Shown: positions 1 through 6,517, counted from the first letter of the stretch. The stretch: 20,004 bases of DNA from BTRF01 sp036986255 (GCA_036986255.1 BTRF01000005.1:1-20004); one strand, 5' to 3'. The notes: generated from the sequence alone by a model not told the origin. Program-made: numbers and translations.

Positions 1-1902
1 CAGTACGCTGTACTCCCGGGGAAGGGTAAGACGGTATCCGCGCTTAAGAAGGCGGGCGGCTCGGTTGAGGAAGTCTTTTTGGCTACAGACCCGGATCGGG
101 AAGGGGAGGCGATCGCTTGGCACATAGCGCAAGTGCTGGCGAACAGCAAACAGCAAACAGCAAACAATAAGAAAAAAGCCGTTAGCCGTACGCCGTTAGC
201 CGTACGGCGCGTCAGCTTCCACGAGATTACCGAAGGGGCGGTGAAGGAGGCCTTTGCACATCCTCAGGATATCAATCAAAATTTAGTTGATTCACAGCAA
301 GCGCGGCGGGTTTTGGATCGGTTGGTCGGCTACAAGCTTTCTCCTTTGCTGTGGAAGAAGGTGCGCTATGGCCTCTCCGCCGGTCGGGTGCAATCGGTAG
401 CGGTGCGGGTGATTGTAGAGCGCGAGCGGGAGCGTGAAGCTTTTCATCCAGAGGAGTACTGGGAGATTGAAGCGGAGCTTCAAAGCATACAGCGAACAGC
501 GAACAGCGAACAGCAGGAAAAAGAAGATAGGACCGTTAGCTCTTTCCGGGCCAAACTGGTTCAAAAAGATGGAGAGAAGATTAAAATCCCGGATCAGGAG
601 AGTGCTGACGGTGTTGTTGCACAGTTGAAGCAGGCTGCCTACGAGGTTATGGAGGTGACGGAATCCCAACGCCGGCGGAATCCTTTCCCTCCCTTTACAA
701 CCTCTACCCTTCAGCAGGCGGGGGTGAATGTTTTCGGGTATTCAGGGAAGCGCACCATGCGGATCGCCCAGTCGCTGTATGAAGCTGGTTTAATTACCTA
801 CCATCGAACGGATTCGGTTACTTTGAGTGACAAAGCCCTTCGAGCTATTCGTGATTTTGTCGGGAGTAAGTTTGGCAGCAAGTACCTACCTCAGTCTGCT
901 ATCAGGTACAAGACCAAAGTGCGATTGGCGCAGGAGGCCCATGAGGCTATTAGACCTACCAAGGTAGAGCTTACGGCGGAGAGTTTATTAGAGGTTGGCG
1001 GGGATGAGAAGAAACTTTATGAGCTGATCTGGCGAAGAGCAGTCGCTTCCCAGATGCAGCCGGCGATCTATGAACAGGCGGGTGTGAAGATCAAGGCCGG
1101 TGAGTATCTTTTGGGAGCTAACGGTTCAAGACTGATCTTTGACGGGTTTATAAAAGTGATGGGAAGAACGGGAGAGGATAAGGAACTACCGGAGTTGAAA
1201 GAGGGGGAGATTCTGGATCTTATCAAACTTCTACCGTCCCAGCACTTTACCGAACCTCCTCCCCGCTATACCGAGGCAACCCTAATTAAGAAGCTGGAGG
1301 AGGAAGGGATCGGACGGCCTTCCACGTATGCTCCGATTATCTCTACCATTCAGGACCGCAACTATGTTTCCAAAGAGGGTCGGGCTCTTAAGCCCGAAGA
1401 CGTGGGGTTAATCGTTAACGATCTTTTAGTTTCCTACTTTCCTGACATAGTCGATCTCTCCTTTTCGGCTAAAATGGAGAGAGGGTTAGATAGAGTTGCC
1501 GGCGGAGAGGAGGATTGGGTGGCTCTCGTGCGGGATTTTTACGGACCGTTCTCTGAAGAACTCAAGAAAGCCGAGGAAAATATCGATAAATCTTCAATGA
1601 CCACCATCAGCGAGACGGATGAGAAATGTCCCGAGTGCGGCAGTCCTCTGATTATTAAATTAGGGCGCTACGGCAAGTTTTATTCCTGCTCCACCTTTCC
1701 TAAGTGTAAGTACTCCCGGCCCTTCATCGAAAAGATTGGGATGAAGTGCCCCGAGTGCAAGGAGGGTGATGTGATTGTGAGGAGGACCAAGCGCGGGAAG
1801 ACCTTTTACGGGTGTAGCCGGTATCCGGATTGCAAGTTTGCGAGTTGGAAAGATCCCCGCCGGGAGGCAAAGCAGGACTCCCCTCAACCTATAACGAGTT
1901 AA
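1..1902 (+). CDS. topA: DNA topoisomerase I (type IA), 5'-truncated by window edge
   Basis: Relaxes negatively supercoiled DNA by single-strand cleavage through a tyrosine. The reading frame is open from base 1, so the N-terminus lies outside the window; the TTG at 79 is not the real start. Seen in order (numbered from base 1): the TOPRIM acidic motif DPDREGEAIAWH (about 36-47); the gate domains; the active-site stretch GLITYHRTDS with the catalytic Tyr near residue 267; the late type IA motif EEEGIGRPSTYAPII; and two C-terminal four-cysteine zinc fingers (CPEC...CS...C and CPEC...CS...C). Two low-complexity insertions built from 7-bp repeats sit in loops (bases 142-205 and 489-540) and are absent from E. 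coli TopA as I recall it. The gene ends at TAA 1900-1902, directly on a TTAACCCTTAAGG motif related to the palindromes elsewhere in the window. Identity is very secure. Confidence 0.97.
   Translation, partial: QYAVLPGKGKTVSALKKAGGSVEEVFLATDPDREGEAIAWHIAQVLANSKQQTANNKKKAVSRTPLAVRRVSFHEITEGAVKEAFAHPQDINQNLVDSQQARRVLDRLVGYKLSPLLWKKVRYGLSAGRVQSVAVRVIVEREREREAFHPEEYWEIEAELQSIQRTANSEQQEKEDRTVSSFRAKLVQKDGEKIKIPDQESADGVVAQLKQAAYEVMEVTESQRRRNPFPPFTTSTLQQAGVNVFGYSGKRTMRIAQSLYEAGLITYHRTDSVTLSDKALRAIRDFVGSKFGSKYLPQSAIRYKTKVRLAQEAHEAIRPTKVELTAESLLEVGGDEKKLYELIWRRAVASQMQPAIYEQAGVKIKAGEYLLGANGSRLIFDGFIKVMGRTGEDKELPELKEGEILDLIKLLPSQHFTEPPPRYTEATLIKKLEEEGIGRPSTYAPIISTIQDRNYVSKEGRALKPEDVGLIVNDLLVSYFPDIVDLSFSAKMERGLDRVAGGEEDWVALVRDFYGPFSEELKKAEENIDKSSMTTISETDEKCPECGSPLIIKLGRYGKFYSCSTFPKCKYSRPFIEKIGMKCPECKEGDVIVRRTKRGKTFYGCSRYPDCKFASWKDPRREAKQDSPQPITS
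142..205 (+). repeat. 7-bp tandem repeats inside topA, locus 1
   Basis: Three copies of AACAGCA plus a partial copy (142-166), an A-rich spacer, then four heptads alternating GCCGTTA and GCCGTAC (178-205). The block stays in frame and inserts a Gln/Asn/Lys/Arg-rich loop between the TOPRIM segment ending AWHIAQVL and the segment RRVSFHEIT. Confidence 0.9.
489..540 (+). repeat. 7-bp tandem repeats inside topA, locus 2
   Basis: Three copies of ACAGCGA plus a partial copy (489-515), an A/G-rich spacer, then CCGTTAGC at 533-540. The same order (AACAGC-type heptads, purine-rich spacer, CCGTTAGC) occurs at locus 1, so the two insertions look related. It is in frame, between EYWEIEAEL and FRAKLVQKDG of TopA. 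Confidence 0.88.
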
Positions 1903-1995
1903 CCCTTAAGGTAGGCGCCTCTTCTAAAGTTGCTTTCCTTCCCCTTTTGTTGTACATTTCGGATGAATCCAAATAATGGAGGAAGGAGAAATAGT

Positions 1996-2454
1996 ATGGT
2001 TGGAGACGGCTGTTCCTGCTCTGTGGGATGCCACGAGGAGGTCTCGCTGTCCGTGCGGGCGGTTCTTCGCCGCCGCGACGGAAAGATTCTTCTGCTTCAG
2101 CGTTCCTTGGATGGGGTTAAGAGCAACCCGGGCAAATGGGAGATCCCTGGAGGGCTGACCGAGTTTTTAGAGGACGTTATCCCGGCTCTCAAGCGCGAGG
2201 TGAAAGAGGAGACCGGTTTGATTATTTACCCCAGTTCAACCCGGCCGCTGACCTTTGTTTCGGTGGTGAGCGGAACCGGGAGGCATATCGCCCACGTCTT
2301 TTTGTGCGAACGGTTTCGAAGAAGTCGGGGTTTGGAGGGGGATATTACCCTTTCCGAGGAGCATCAGGACTCTCGCTGGGCGACGGTGGAGGAAGCGCTA
2401 GACCTTTCTCTAGTCCCAACTACCCGTGAAGTGCTTGAGTTTCTACTGGAGTGA
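1996..2454 (+). CDS. Nudix hydrolase (152 aa)
   Basis: Hydrolyses a nucleoside diphosphate linked to another moiety; the substrate cannot be told from sequence. The Nudix box fits GX5EX7REUXEEXGU exactly: G-LTEFL-E-DVIPALK-REVKEETGL. It is preceded by a strand typical of the fold (LSVRAVLRRRDGKILLLQR) and followed by a basic/aromatic C-terminal half. I chose ATG 1996 because a strong Shine-Dalgarno, GGAGGAAGGAG, ends about 7 nt before it; the longer frame from 1930 would put this site inside the gene. The mature N-terminus has three closely spaced cysteines (GCSCSVGC), whose role is unknown. The stop is 3 nt before the thymidylate-kinase-like gene, so the two are probably translationally coupled. 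That pairing suggests nucleotide-pool sanitation, but this is inference. Confidence 0.92.
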   Translation: MVGDGCSCSVGCHEEVSLSVRAVLRRRDGKILLLQRSLDGVKSNPGKWEIPGGLTEFLEDVIPALKREVKEETGLIIYPSSTRPLTFVSVVSGTGRHIAHVFLCERFRRSRGLEGDITLSEEHQDSRWATVEEALDLSLVPTTREVLEFLLE

Positions 2455-2457
2455 AAG

Positions 2458-3132
2458 ATGAAACAATCCTTGCTTGAAGAACATTTTTTCGATGAGCTTT
2501 TATCTTTGCTGCAGGTTAACTCCCAACCCGGGAAGCTGATCAACATCGATACGATTGACGGCGGAGGGAACTCAACTCAGGCCGCCTTTTTGTGCGATTA
2601 TCTTCGGGATACTCATGGAGTGCCTGTCATTTTGACCCGGGAACCCACGGATGATCAGATCGGCTTCAAGATTCGCGAGGTTCTTCAGAAGCAGTGGCAG
2701 TTGCCGCCGGTCCCTTTTCAGCTTTTGTTTTCGGCCGATCGGGGGCACCATCTTGACACGCTGATCTCTCCGGCTTTAGAGAGAGGGGATTGGGTAGTGA
2801 CGGCTCGCTATGCGCTCTCCACGCTGGCTTTTGGGATGTCTCATGGTATTCCTGCCTGGCAATTGCTGGCGATGAATATCAGCTATCCTTGGCCAAACCT
2901 CAATCTTGTTTTGACCGTTTCGCCTGAGGAGTGTCTGCAGAGGAAGGTCAAACAGCAGGGGCAAAGGAAGTTGGAGCTTCATGAGGTCCGGGAGACTTTG
3001 GAGAAAACGTTGGAGATCTACCAGCTGTTAGCCGGTTTGATCCCCTGCACTGAGTTGGTTGACGGCACGGGAACCGAGGCCGAAGTCTTCGCCCGCGTGC
3101 AGAAGATTGTGGATGAGAGATTGTTGCCCTGA
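2458..3132 (+). CDS. Thymidylate-kinase-like protein with degenerate P-loop (224 aa)
   Basis: Belongs to the dTMP kinase family, which phosphorylates dTMP to dTDP. Family signatures are clear: TREPTDDQIGFKIREVL (dTMP-binding TREP motif), LLFSADRGHHLDTLISPAL (DR motif region) and TARYALSTLAF (where the family has DRYxxSxxAY). Several catalytic positions are changed. The P-loop, normally GIDGSGKST, reads TIDGGGNST, so the Walker A lysine is Asn38 and the first glycine is Thr32. The DRY aspartate is Ala. About 25 extra residues precede the P-loop strand compared with typical TMKs. It follows the Nudix gene by 3 nt, and its stop codon lies in the terminator stem. It may be an inactive or repurposed paralogue or a divergent active enzyme. 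I give no gene symbol because activity is doubtful. Confidence 0.82.
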   Translation: MKQSLLEEHFFDELLSLLQVNSQPGKLINIDTIDGGGNSTQAAFLCDYLRDTHGVPVILTREPTDDQIGFKIREVLQKQWQLPPVPFQLLFSADRGHHLDTLISPALERGDWVVTARYALSTLAFGMSHGIPAWQLLAMNISYPWPNLNLVLTVSPEECLQRKVKQQGQRKLELHEVRETLEKTLEIYQLLAGLIPCTELVDGTGTEAEVFARVQKIVDERLLP

Positions 3133-3158
3133 ATCCTTTTGGATCCAGGGCTTTTTTT
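3126..3158 (+). terminator. Rho-independent terminator after the TMK-like gene
   Basis: GCCCTGAATCC - TTTT - GGATCCAGGGC forms an 11-bp stem with one A-C mismatch, followed by seven T (3152-3158). The stop codon TGA (3130-3132) is inside the left arm. Confidence 0.9.
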
Positions 3159-3178
3159 GGACTGATAAACTTTACTTG

Positions 3179-3979
3179 ATGTTGATTGACGGAAAAAAAA
3201 TTGCCGCCCAAATCGAAACCCGCCTGGCGAAAGAAATTCGCCGCCGCAAAGCCAAGCCCAATCTGGCGGTGGTTTTGGTCGGAAACGACCCGGCTTCTCA
3301 AGTCTATGTGCGGAAAAAGGGGGAAGCGGCTGCGCGAGTGGGAATTGGATTTACCCTTTACGAGATAACCCAGCTTTCGCAGAAGCGGGTTCTCACCCTT
3401 ATTGAGAAGTTAAACTCCGATCCTAAAGTAAGCGGAATTATCGTTCAGCTCCCTTTGCCCGATGAGTTGAATGAGGGGAGGATTATTAGCCGTATCTCTT
3501 CGGACAAAGACGTTGATGGTCTGACCCCTCAAAGTCCGTTTACGCCGGCTGCGGCCGGAGCGGTTTTGGAGGTTTTGCGCCGGCAAAAGGTTGAAATTGC
3601 CGGTTCAAACGCGGTTGTGGTTGGGAGGGGAAAGGTTGCAGGGTTGCCGATTGCCAGCGCCCTTTTAAAAAACGACGCTACGGTTACCGTAGCCCACTCC
3701 AAAACTAAGGATCTCTCCGTTTTCACCTCACAAGCTGATATTTTAGTGAGTGCGGTTGGGCGAGCATGCTTGATCAAACCTTCAATGGTCAAAAAAGGAG
3801 CCGCGGTAATAGATGTGGGGATATCACGTGCGGGCAAAAAATTGGCCGGGGATGTGGATCCGGCTGTGGAAGCCAAAGCGCGGTTTATGACCCCTGTGCC
3901 GGGGGGAATCGGCCCACTCACCGTTGCTATTCTCCTGGAGAATACCGCCCAAGCATATGATCTGCAAAATATGCACTAG
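3179..3979 (+). CDS. folD: Bifunctional methylene-THF dehydrogenase/cyclohydrolase FolD (266 aa)
   Basis: Interconverts 5,10-methylene-THF and 10-formyl-THF in the cytosol. Motifs in order: VLVGNDPASQVYVRKKGEAA (substrate-binding region, with the YVxxK lysine), GIIVQLPLPDELNE, DKDVDGLTP, the Rossmann segment VVVGRGKVAGLPIASALL (the usual GRS is GRG here), ATVTVAHSKT, ADILVSAVG, GAAVIDVGIS and TPVPGGIGPLTVAILLENT. I place the start at ATG 3179 (MLIDGKKIAAQI), where FolD homology begins; the frame extends further 5' into the TMK-like gene but without homology. No Shine-Dalgarno is visible. A TAAACT -10-like hexamer (3166-3171) lies only 7 nt upstream, so the transcript may be leaderless. It sits just after a terminator, so it is probably its own transcription unit. 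It supplies or uses the same one-carbon folate pool as thyA and folA downstream. Confidence 0.96.
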   Translation: MLIDGKKIAAQIETRLAKEIRRRKAKPNLAVVLVGNDPASQVYVRKKGEAAARVGIGFTLYEITQLSQKRVLTLIEKLNSDPKVSGIIVQLPLPDELNEGRIISRISSDKDVDGLTPQSPFTPAAAGAVLEVLRRQKVEIAGSNAVVVGRGKVAGLPIASALLKNDATVTVAHSKTKDLSVFTSQADILVSAVGRACLIKPSMVKKGAAVIDVGISRAGKKLAGDVDPAVEAKARFMTPVPGGIGPLTVAILLENTAQAYDLQNMH

Positions 3980-4182
3980 TCTATTAGAGTAGATCAGCGC
4001 CGTCTGCGGCGAAGATATTATCTACATGCAGAGGCTAGGCTGCGGCGACGTTTTAGTTACTTCTTGCGTCCAGTTTGGCTAGGCATCCCGGGCGCCATTA
4101 TTTGGTTGGCAGGCCATAGCGGACGACGTTTGAACCTCAATAAAGACCCTTACTCAACCAACCCCCTTCCCACTCCTCCCTC
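3980..4182. other. Non-genic or undefined stretch after folD
   Basis: No terminator, tRNA or clear gene is visible. The folD frame stays open for 68 codons after its TAG stop (to TGA at 4184-4186) and would encode an Arg-rich peptide with one hydrophobic patch (PVWLGIPGAIIWLAGH), but the frame lacks an ATG or GTG start and a ribosome binding site. Confidence 0.4.
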
Positions 4183-4210
4183 TTGATAATTCTAAAGTGT
4201 GAGATAAAAT
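4183..4210 (+). promoter_or_regulatory. Sigma-70-like promoter for the 55-aa gene
   Basis: TTGATA (4183-4188), 16-nt spacer, TAAAAT (4205-4210). It lies about 30 nt upstream of the ATG at 4242 and is followed by a good ribosome binding site. Confidence 0.65.
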
Positions 4211-4241
4211 TAGTTAATCCGAAAAAGAAAGGGGAAGGCTG

Positions 4242-4409
4242 ATGTTGTTCAACTTTTTCAAGATGCTTGAAGACCGCGCGCGAGAGCTGGGTATGGACAT
4301 AGATCGCCCGGGTACGCCGCCGACCTTAGCTGACGAACTATTCAGCAAAGTCATGGAAGCAACTGAAGATAATGACGAAGGAGACGATGCTGAACAGCCC
4401 CTTCAATGA
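4242..4409 (+). CDS. Small acidic protein of unknown function (55 aa)
   Basis: I do not recognise this protein. It starts MLFNFFKMLEDRARELGMDI and ends in an acidic tail (TEDNDEGDDAEQ). It looks soluble, with a short amphipathic N-terminal helix and a strongly acidic disordered C-terminus. Reality as a gene rests on context rather than homology: a promoter-like TTGATA-16-TAAAAT upstream, a Shine-Dalgarno GGGGAAGG about 4 nt before the ATG, and a strong intrinsic terminator beginning 13 nt after the TGA. It is a complete stand-alone transcription unit. Function unknown. Confidence 0.72.
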   Translation: MLFNFFKMLEDRARELGMDIDRPGTPPTLADELFSKVMEATEDNDEGDDAEQPLQ

Positions 4410-4421
4410 GAGCTTCGAAAG

Positions 4422-4457
4422 GCCAACCACGTCAGACGTGGTTGGCTTTTTCTTTTT
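4422..4457 (+). terminator. Strong intrinsic terminator
   Basis: Perfect 12-bp inverted repeat GCCAACCACGTC - A - GACGTGGTTGGC (4422-4446) followed by TTTTTCTTTTT (4447-4457). Ends the 55-aa gene. Confidence 0.94.
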
Positions 4458-4532
4458 CTCCAGATAATGGCTGGGCATACCGACCGATATTTTTAGCGAT
4501 TTAACCTAGGGTTTTCTTTTGCAAAAGAGAAA

Positions 4533-4560
4533 TTGACAAAAAAGTATCGGGTGCTACTAT
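4533..4560 (+). promoter_or_regulatory. Strong sigma-70-like promoter for the 80-aa membrane gene
   Basis: Consensus -35 TTGACA (4533-4538), 16-nt spacer, -10 TACTAT (4555-4560) with an extended TGn just before it (4552-4554). The best promoter match in the window; the start codon is 25 nt downstream. Confidence 0.78.
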
Positions 4561-4585
4561 AGAAAAAACCCACTAAGGAGGGAGC

Positions 4586-4828
4586 ATGTTAGGAAAGGTC
4601 CTCAGAATTGTCTTTTGGACGCTGGTTGTGGCGATGCTTTTGGTACCAGTAGCAGTCTTGGTTTTGCCTGTTGTGGCTGTAATTTACTACGACCTCGACC
4701 CGGCTCTTTTAACACTGGGACCGACACCTGGATCGACCGTGGAGTCCAACCTGTGCGGGCTAGGATTTTTGATCTTTATGGTTATTCTCTTAATTGGGTG
4801 CTATGCACCCAGGAGATACGGCGTCTAA
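4586..4828 (+). CDS. Small two-helix membrane protein of unknown function (80 aa)
   Basis: I do not recognise a family. The N-terminal half is one long hydrophobic run (VFWTLVVAMLLVPVAVLVL and onward, about residues 8-34), followed by a short polar loop containing YYDLDPALLTLGPTPGSTVE, then a second membrane helix (LCGLGFLIFMVILLIGCY, about 57-74) and a basic end (PRRYGV). By the positive-inside rule both ends would be cytoplasmic and the loop external. The start at ATG 4586 is supported by AAGGAGGG about 4 nt upstream and by a near-consensus promoter. The gene has its own intrinsic terminator. A strong promoter, RBS and terminator around such a short gene suggest it is well expressed. Confidence 0.8.
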   Translation: MLGKVLRIVFWTLVVAMLLVPVAVLVLPVVAVIYYDLDPALLTLGPTPGSTVESNLCGLGFLIFMVILLIGCYAPRRYGV

Positions 4829-4837
4829 CTAACCCTA

Positions 4838-4867
4838 GATCCGAAACTCTCGTTTCGGGTCTTTTTT
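4838..4867 (+). terminator. Intrinsic terminator after the 80-aa gene
   Basis: GATCCGAAAC - TCTC - GTTTCGGGTC (10-bp stem, one G-T wobble) followed by six T (4862-4867), starting 9 nt after the stop codon. Confidence 0.93.
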
Positions 4868-5038
4868 CGTTACCTTTGTTGTGTCCGTACTGGCTGTGCA
4901 TGTTGATCGAGAACCTTTCGACTGGTGAAAGTATCGCTTTGGACGCCCGCCTTCGGCGGAGCTAGCAAACTCGCTTTGCTCGATTTGTGTGGTAGATTTT
5001 AATGAGAGTAAAACCCATACGAATTAAGGAGGAGAAGG
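4868..5038. other. Intergenic leader region upstream of thyA, with small hairpins
   Basis: No gene. It holds short inverted repeats CTTTC...GAAAG (about 4916-4930), CCGCC-TTC-GGCGG (about 4947-4959) and AGCAAA...TTTGCT (about 4964-4980), then a weak promoter candidate TTGCTC-16-TTTAAT (4976-5003). The strong ribosome binding site of thyA, AAGGAGGAG, ends at about 5034. Confidence 0.4.
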
Positions 5039-5920
5039 ATGGAGCAGTATCTTGACGTTTGCAGGGACATCATGGGCCACGGCGTCGATCGAGATGATCG
5101 CACCGGCACCGGCACGCGCGCTCTTTTTGGCATCCCCATGCGTTTTGATCTTAGGGAAGGATTTCCCGTCATTACTACCAAGTTCGTGCCGTTTCGCTTG
5201 GTTTTGGCAGAGCTTCTTTGGTTTTTGGCGGGTGATTCCGATGTTAGAAATCTCAAGAAGTTGGGGTGCCCCATTTGGAACGGCAACGCCTACGCCGACT
5301 ACTGGACTCCCAAGGCGCGTTTCCCTGGCGATGCCGGGCGTATCTACGGGGTGCAGTGGAGAAGCTGGCAAGCAGTGGACGGGCGAACCGTTGACCAACT
5401 GAGCGAAGTTATCGAAAAGATCGAGAACACCCCGTGGGACAGGCGCCTCATCGTTACCGCCTGGAATCCGGGGGAGACTGACCAGATGTGTTTGCCTCCC
5501 TGCCATATGTTCTTCCAGTTCTTCGTGGCTGACGGCAAGCTATCGCTCTCGATGTATCAGCGAAGCTGCGACATGTTTTTGGGAGTACCCTTCAACATCA
5601 GCTCCTACGCGCTTCTGCTTTCGCTGATAGCGCAGATTACGCGGCTTGAGCCCTTTGAGTTTGTCCATATCTTGGGGGACGCTCACGTCTACAACAACCA
5701 CTTTGAGCAGGTAAGGACCCAGATGGAGCGAGAGCCGTGCCGGCTGCCTCAGTTGCGGATTGACCCGGAGTTGAATTCGCTTGAGGCGGTGGTGCAGAGG
5801 TACCGCTGGATTCTTGCGAAGGTAGACGAAGGTGCGGACCCGAGGGAACTCTTGGACCAAGTAGCCCATCTCGAGGGCTACGAGCGCCACCCTGCGATCA
5901 AGGCGCCTTTGGCGGTGTGA
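5039..5920 (+). CDS. thyA: Thymidylate synthase ThyA (293 aa)
   Basis: Methylates dUMP to dTMP using 5,10-methylene-THF, which leaves dihydrofolate. Signatures: DDRTGTGT near the N-terminus, ITTKFVPFRLVLAELLWFL, the Arg pair and AWNP in DRRLIVTAWNP, the nucleophile Cys155 in MCLPPCHMFFQFF, and the dUMP-binding segments YQRSCDMFLGVPFNISSYA and HILGDAHVYNNH. At 293 residues it is longer than the E. coli enzyme (264), partly through the loop KKLGCPIWNGNAYADYW and a longer C-terminal third. The start at ATG 5039 is fixed by AAGGAGGAG just upstream. folA begins 1 nt after the stop, the common thyA-folA pair in which FolA recycles the dihydrofolate that ThyA makes. Confidence 0.97.
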   Translation: MEQYLDVCRDIMGHGVDRDDRTGTGTRALFGIPMRFDLREGFPVITTKFVPFRLVLAELLWFLAGDSDVRNLKKLGCPIWNGNAYADYWTPKARFPGDAGRIYGVQWRSWQAVDGRTVDQLSEVIEKIENTPWDRRLIVTAWNPGETDQMCLPPCHMFFQFFVADGKLSLSMYQRSCDMFLGVPFNISSYALLLSLIAQITRLEPFEFVHILGDAHVYNNHFEQVRTQMEREPCRLPQLRIDPELNSLEAVVQRYRWILAKVDEGADPRELLDQVAHLEGYERHPAIKAPLAV

Positions 5921-5921
5921 T

Positions 5922-6413
5922 ATGAGAATCTCAATCGTTGCCGCAATGGGCAAAAACCGCGTGATTGGCCGAGATAACAAGCTTCCATGGCGGCTCCCCG
6001 CGGATATGAAGCGATTTCGCGAGCTTACCCTGGGTAAAGCAGTGGTGATGGGGCGCAGGACCTTCGAGTCGATTGGCCGTCCCCTCTTGAACAGGGTGAA
6101 TATCATCCTTACGCATGACCCCGCCTTTGAGGCCCGAAACTGCTTAACGGCCTGCTCCGTGGATGAGGTTCTCAGATTGGGAATGTGGCATGAGGAGATC
6201 GTGATTATTGGCGGGGCGTCCGTCTATGAGCAGTTTCTCCCCTTGGCGGATGTGATGCATCTTACTTTGATTGATGCCGAGTTTGAGGGGGATGCTTACT
6301 TTCCTGCTTTTAAGGGAGAGTGGAATATGGTGGAGGAGCACCGCCGCAATCCGGACGATGCCAATCCCTACCCGTTCAGCTTTACGGTATTTCAAAAAAG
6401 GAGAAAGCTTTGA
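5922..6413 (+). CDS. folA: Dihydrofolate reductase (163 aa)
   Basis: Reduces dihydrofolate to tetrahydrofolate with NADPH. Standard family signatures: SIVAAMGKNRVIGRDNKLPW, the proton-donor region LPADMKRF with Asp28, the NADPH-binding VVMGRRTFESIGRPL, and IIGGASVYEQFLPLAD. Its 163 residues are typical of bacterial DHFR. The ATG lies 1 nt after the thyA TGA (TGATATG), so translation is probably coupled. An intrinsic terminator follows within 10 nt, which closes a two-gene thyA-folA unit. Confidence 0.97.
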   Translation: MRISIVAAMGKNRVIGRDNKLPWRLPADMKRFRELTLGKAVVMGRRTFESIGRPLLNRVNIILTHDPAFEARNCLTACSVDEVLRLGMWHEEIVIIGGASVYEQFLPLADVMHLTLIDAEFEGDAYFPAFKGEWNMVEEHRRNPDDANPYPFSFTVFQKRRKL

Positions 6414-6419
6414 TCTTAG

Positions 6420-6456
6420 GCCCTGTCTGCCTCTCGCAGATTGGGCTTTTTCTTTT
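6420..6456 (+). terminator. Intrinsic terminator after folA
   Basis: GCCC-TG-TCTGC, loop CTCTC, GCAGA-TT-GGGC (stem with a 2-nt internal mismatch), then TTTTTCTTTT (6447-6456). Confidence 0.85.
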
Positions 6457-6470
6457 ATCTCCTAGATCTC

Positions 6471-6489
6471 CTAGACCTCTGAGGTCTAG
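6471..6489. repeat. Perfect 19-bp palindrome upstream of rpsB
   Basis: CTAGACCTC-T-GAGGTCTAG, with a partial direct copy CTAGATCTC just before it (6462-6470). It lies between the folA terminator and the rpsB -10, right where a regulator or a -35-blocking operator could sit. No T-run follows, so it is not a terminator. Confidence 0.6.
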
Positions 6490-6511
6490 AAACTAGCGTT
6501 CCCTTACGTGA

Positions 6512-6517
6512 TAATAT
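6512..6517 (+). promoter_or_regulatory. Putative -10 box of the rpsB-tsf-frr unit
   Basis: TAATAT ends 9 nt before the rpsB ATG. No Shine-Dalgarno lies between, so a transcript started from it would have only a few leader bases. No clear -35 is visible. Confidence 0.45.

Noticed and set aside
1930..1995. 22-residue N-terminal extension of the Nudix protein
   Set aside because: Would place the strong Shine-Dalgarno GGAGGAAGGAG inside the gene; the ATG at 1996 is correctly spaced from it.
3059..3178. N-terminal extension of FolD from 3059
   Set aside because: Overlaps the TMK-like gene and the terminator, and has no FolD homology; the family starts at the MLIDGKKIA methionine at 3179.
4615..4965. 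116-codon + strand frame overlapping the 80-aa membrane gene
   Set aside because: Lacks an RBS, runs through the intrinsic terminator at 4838-4867 and competes with a frame that has a clear promoter and RBS.
5024..5506. 160-codon minus-strand open frame opposite thyA
   Set aside because: Antisense of the ThyA coding region with no start signals; composition explained by the sense codons.
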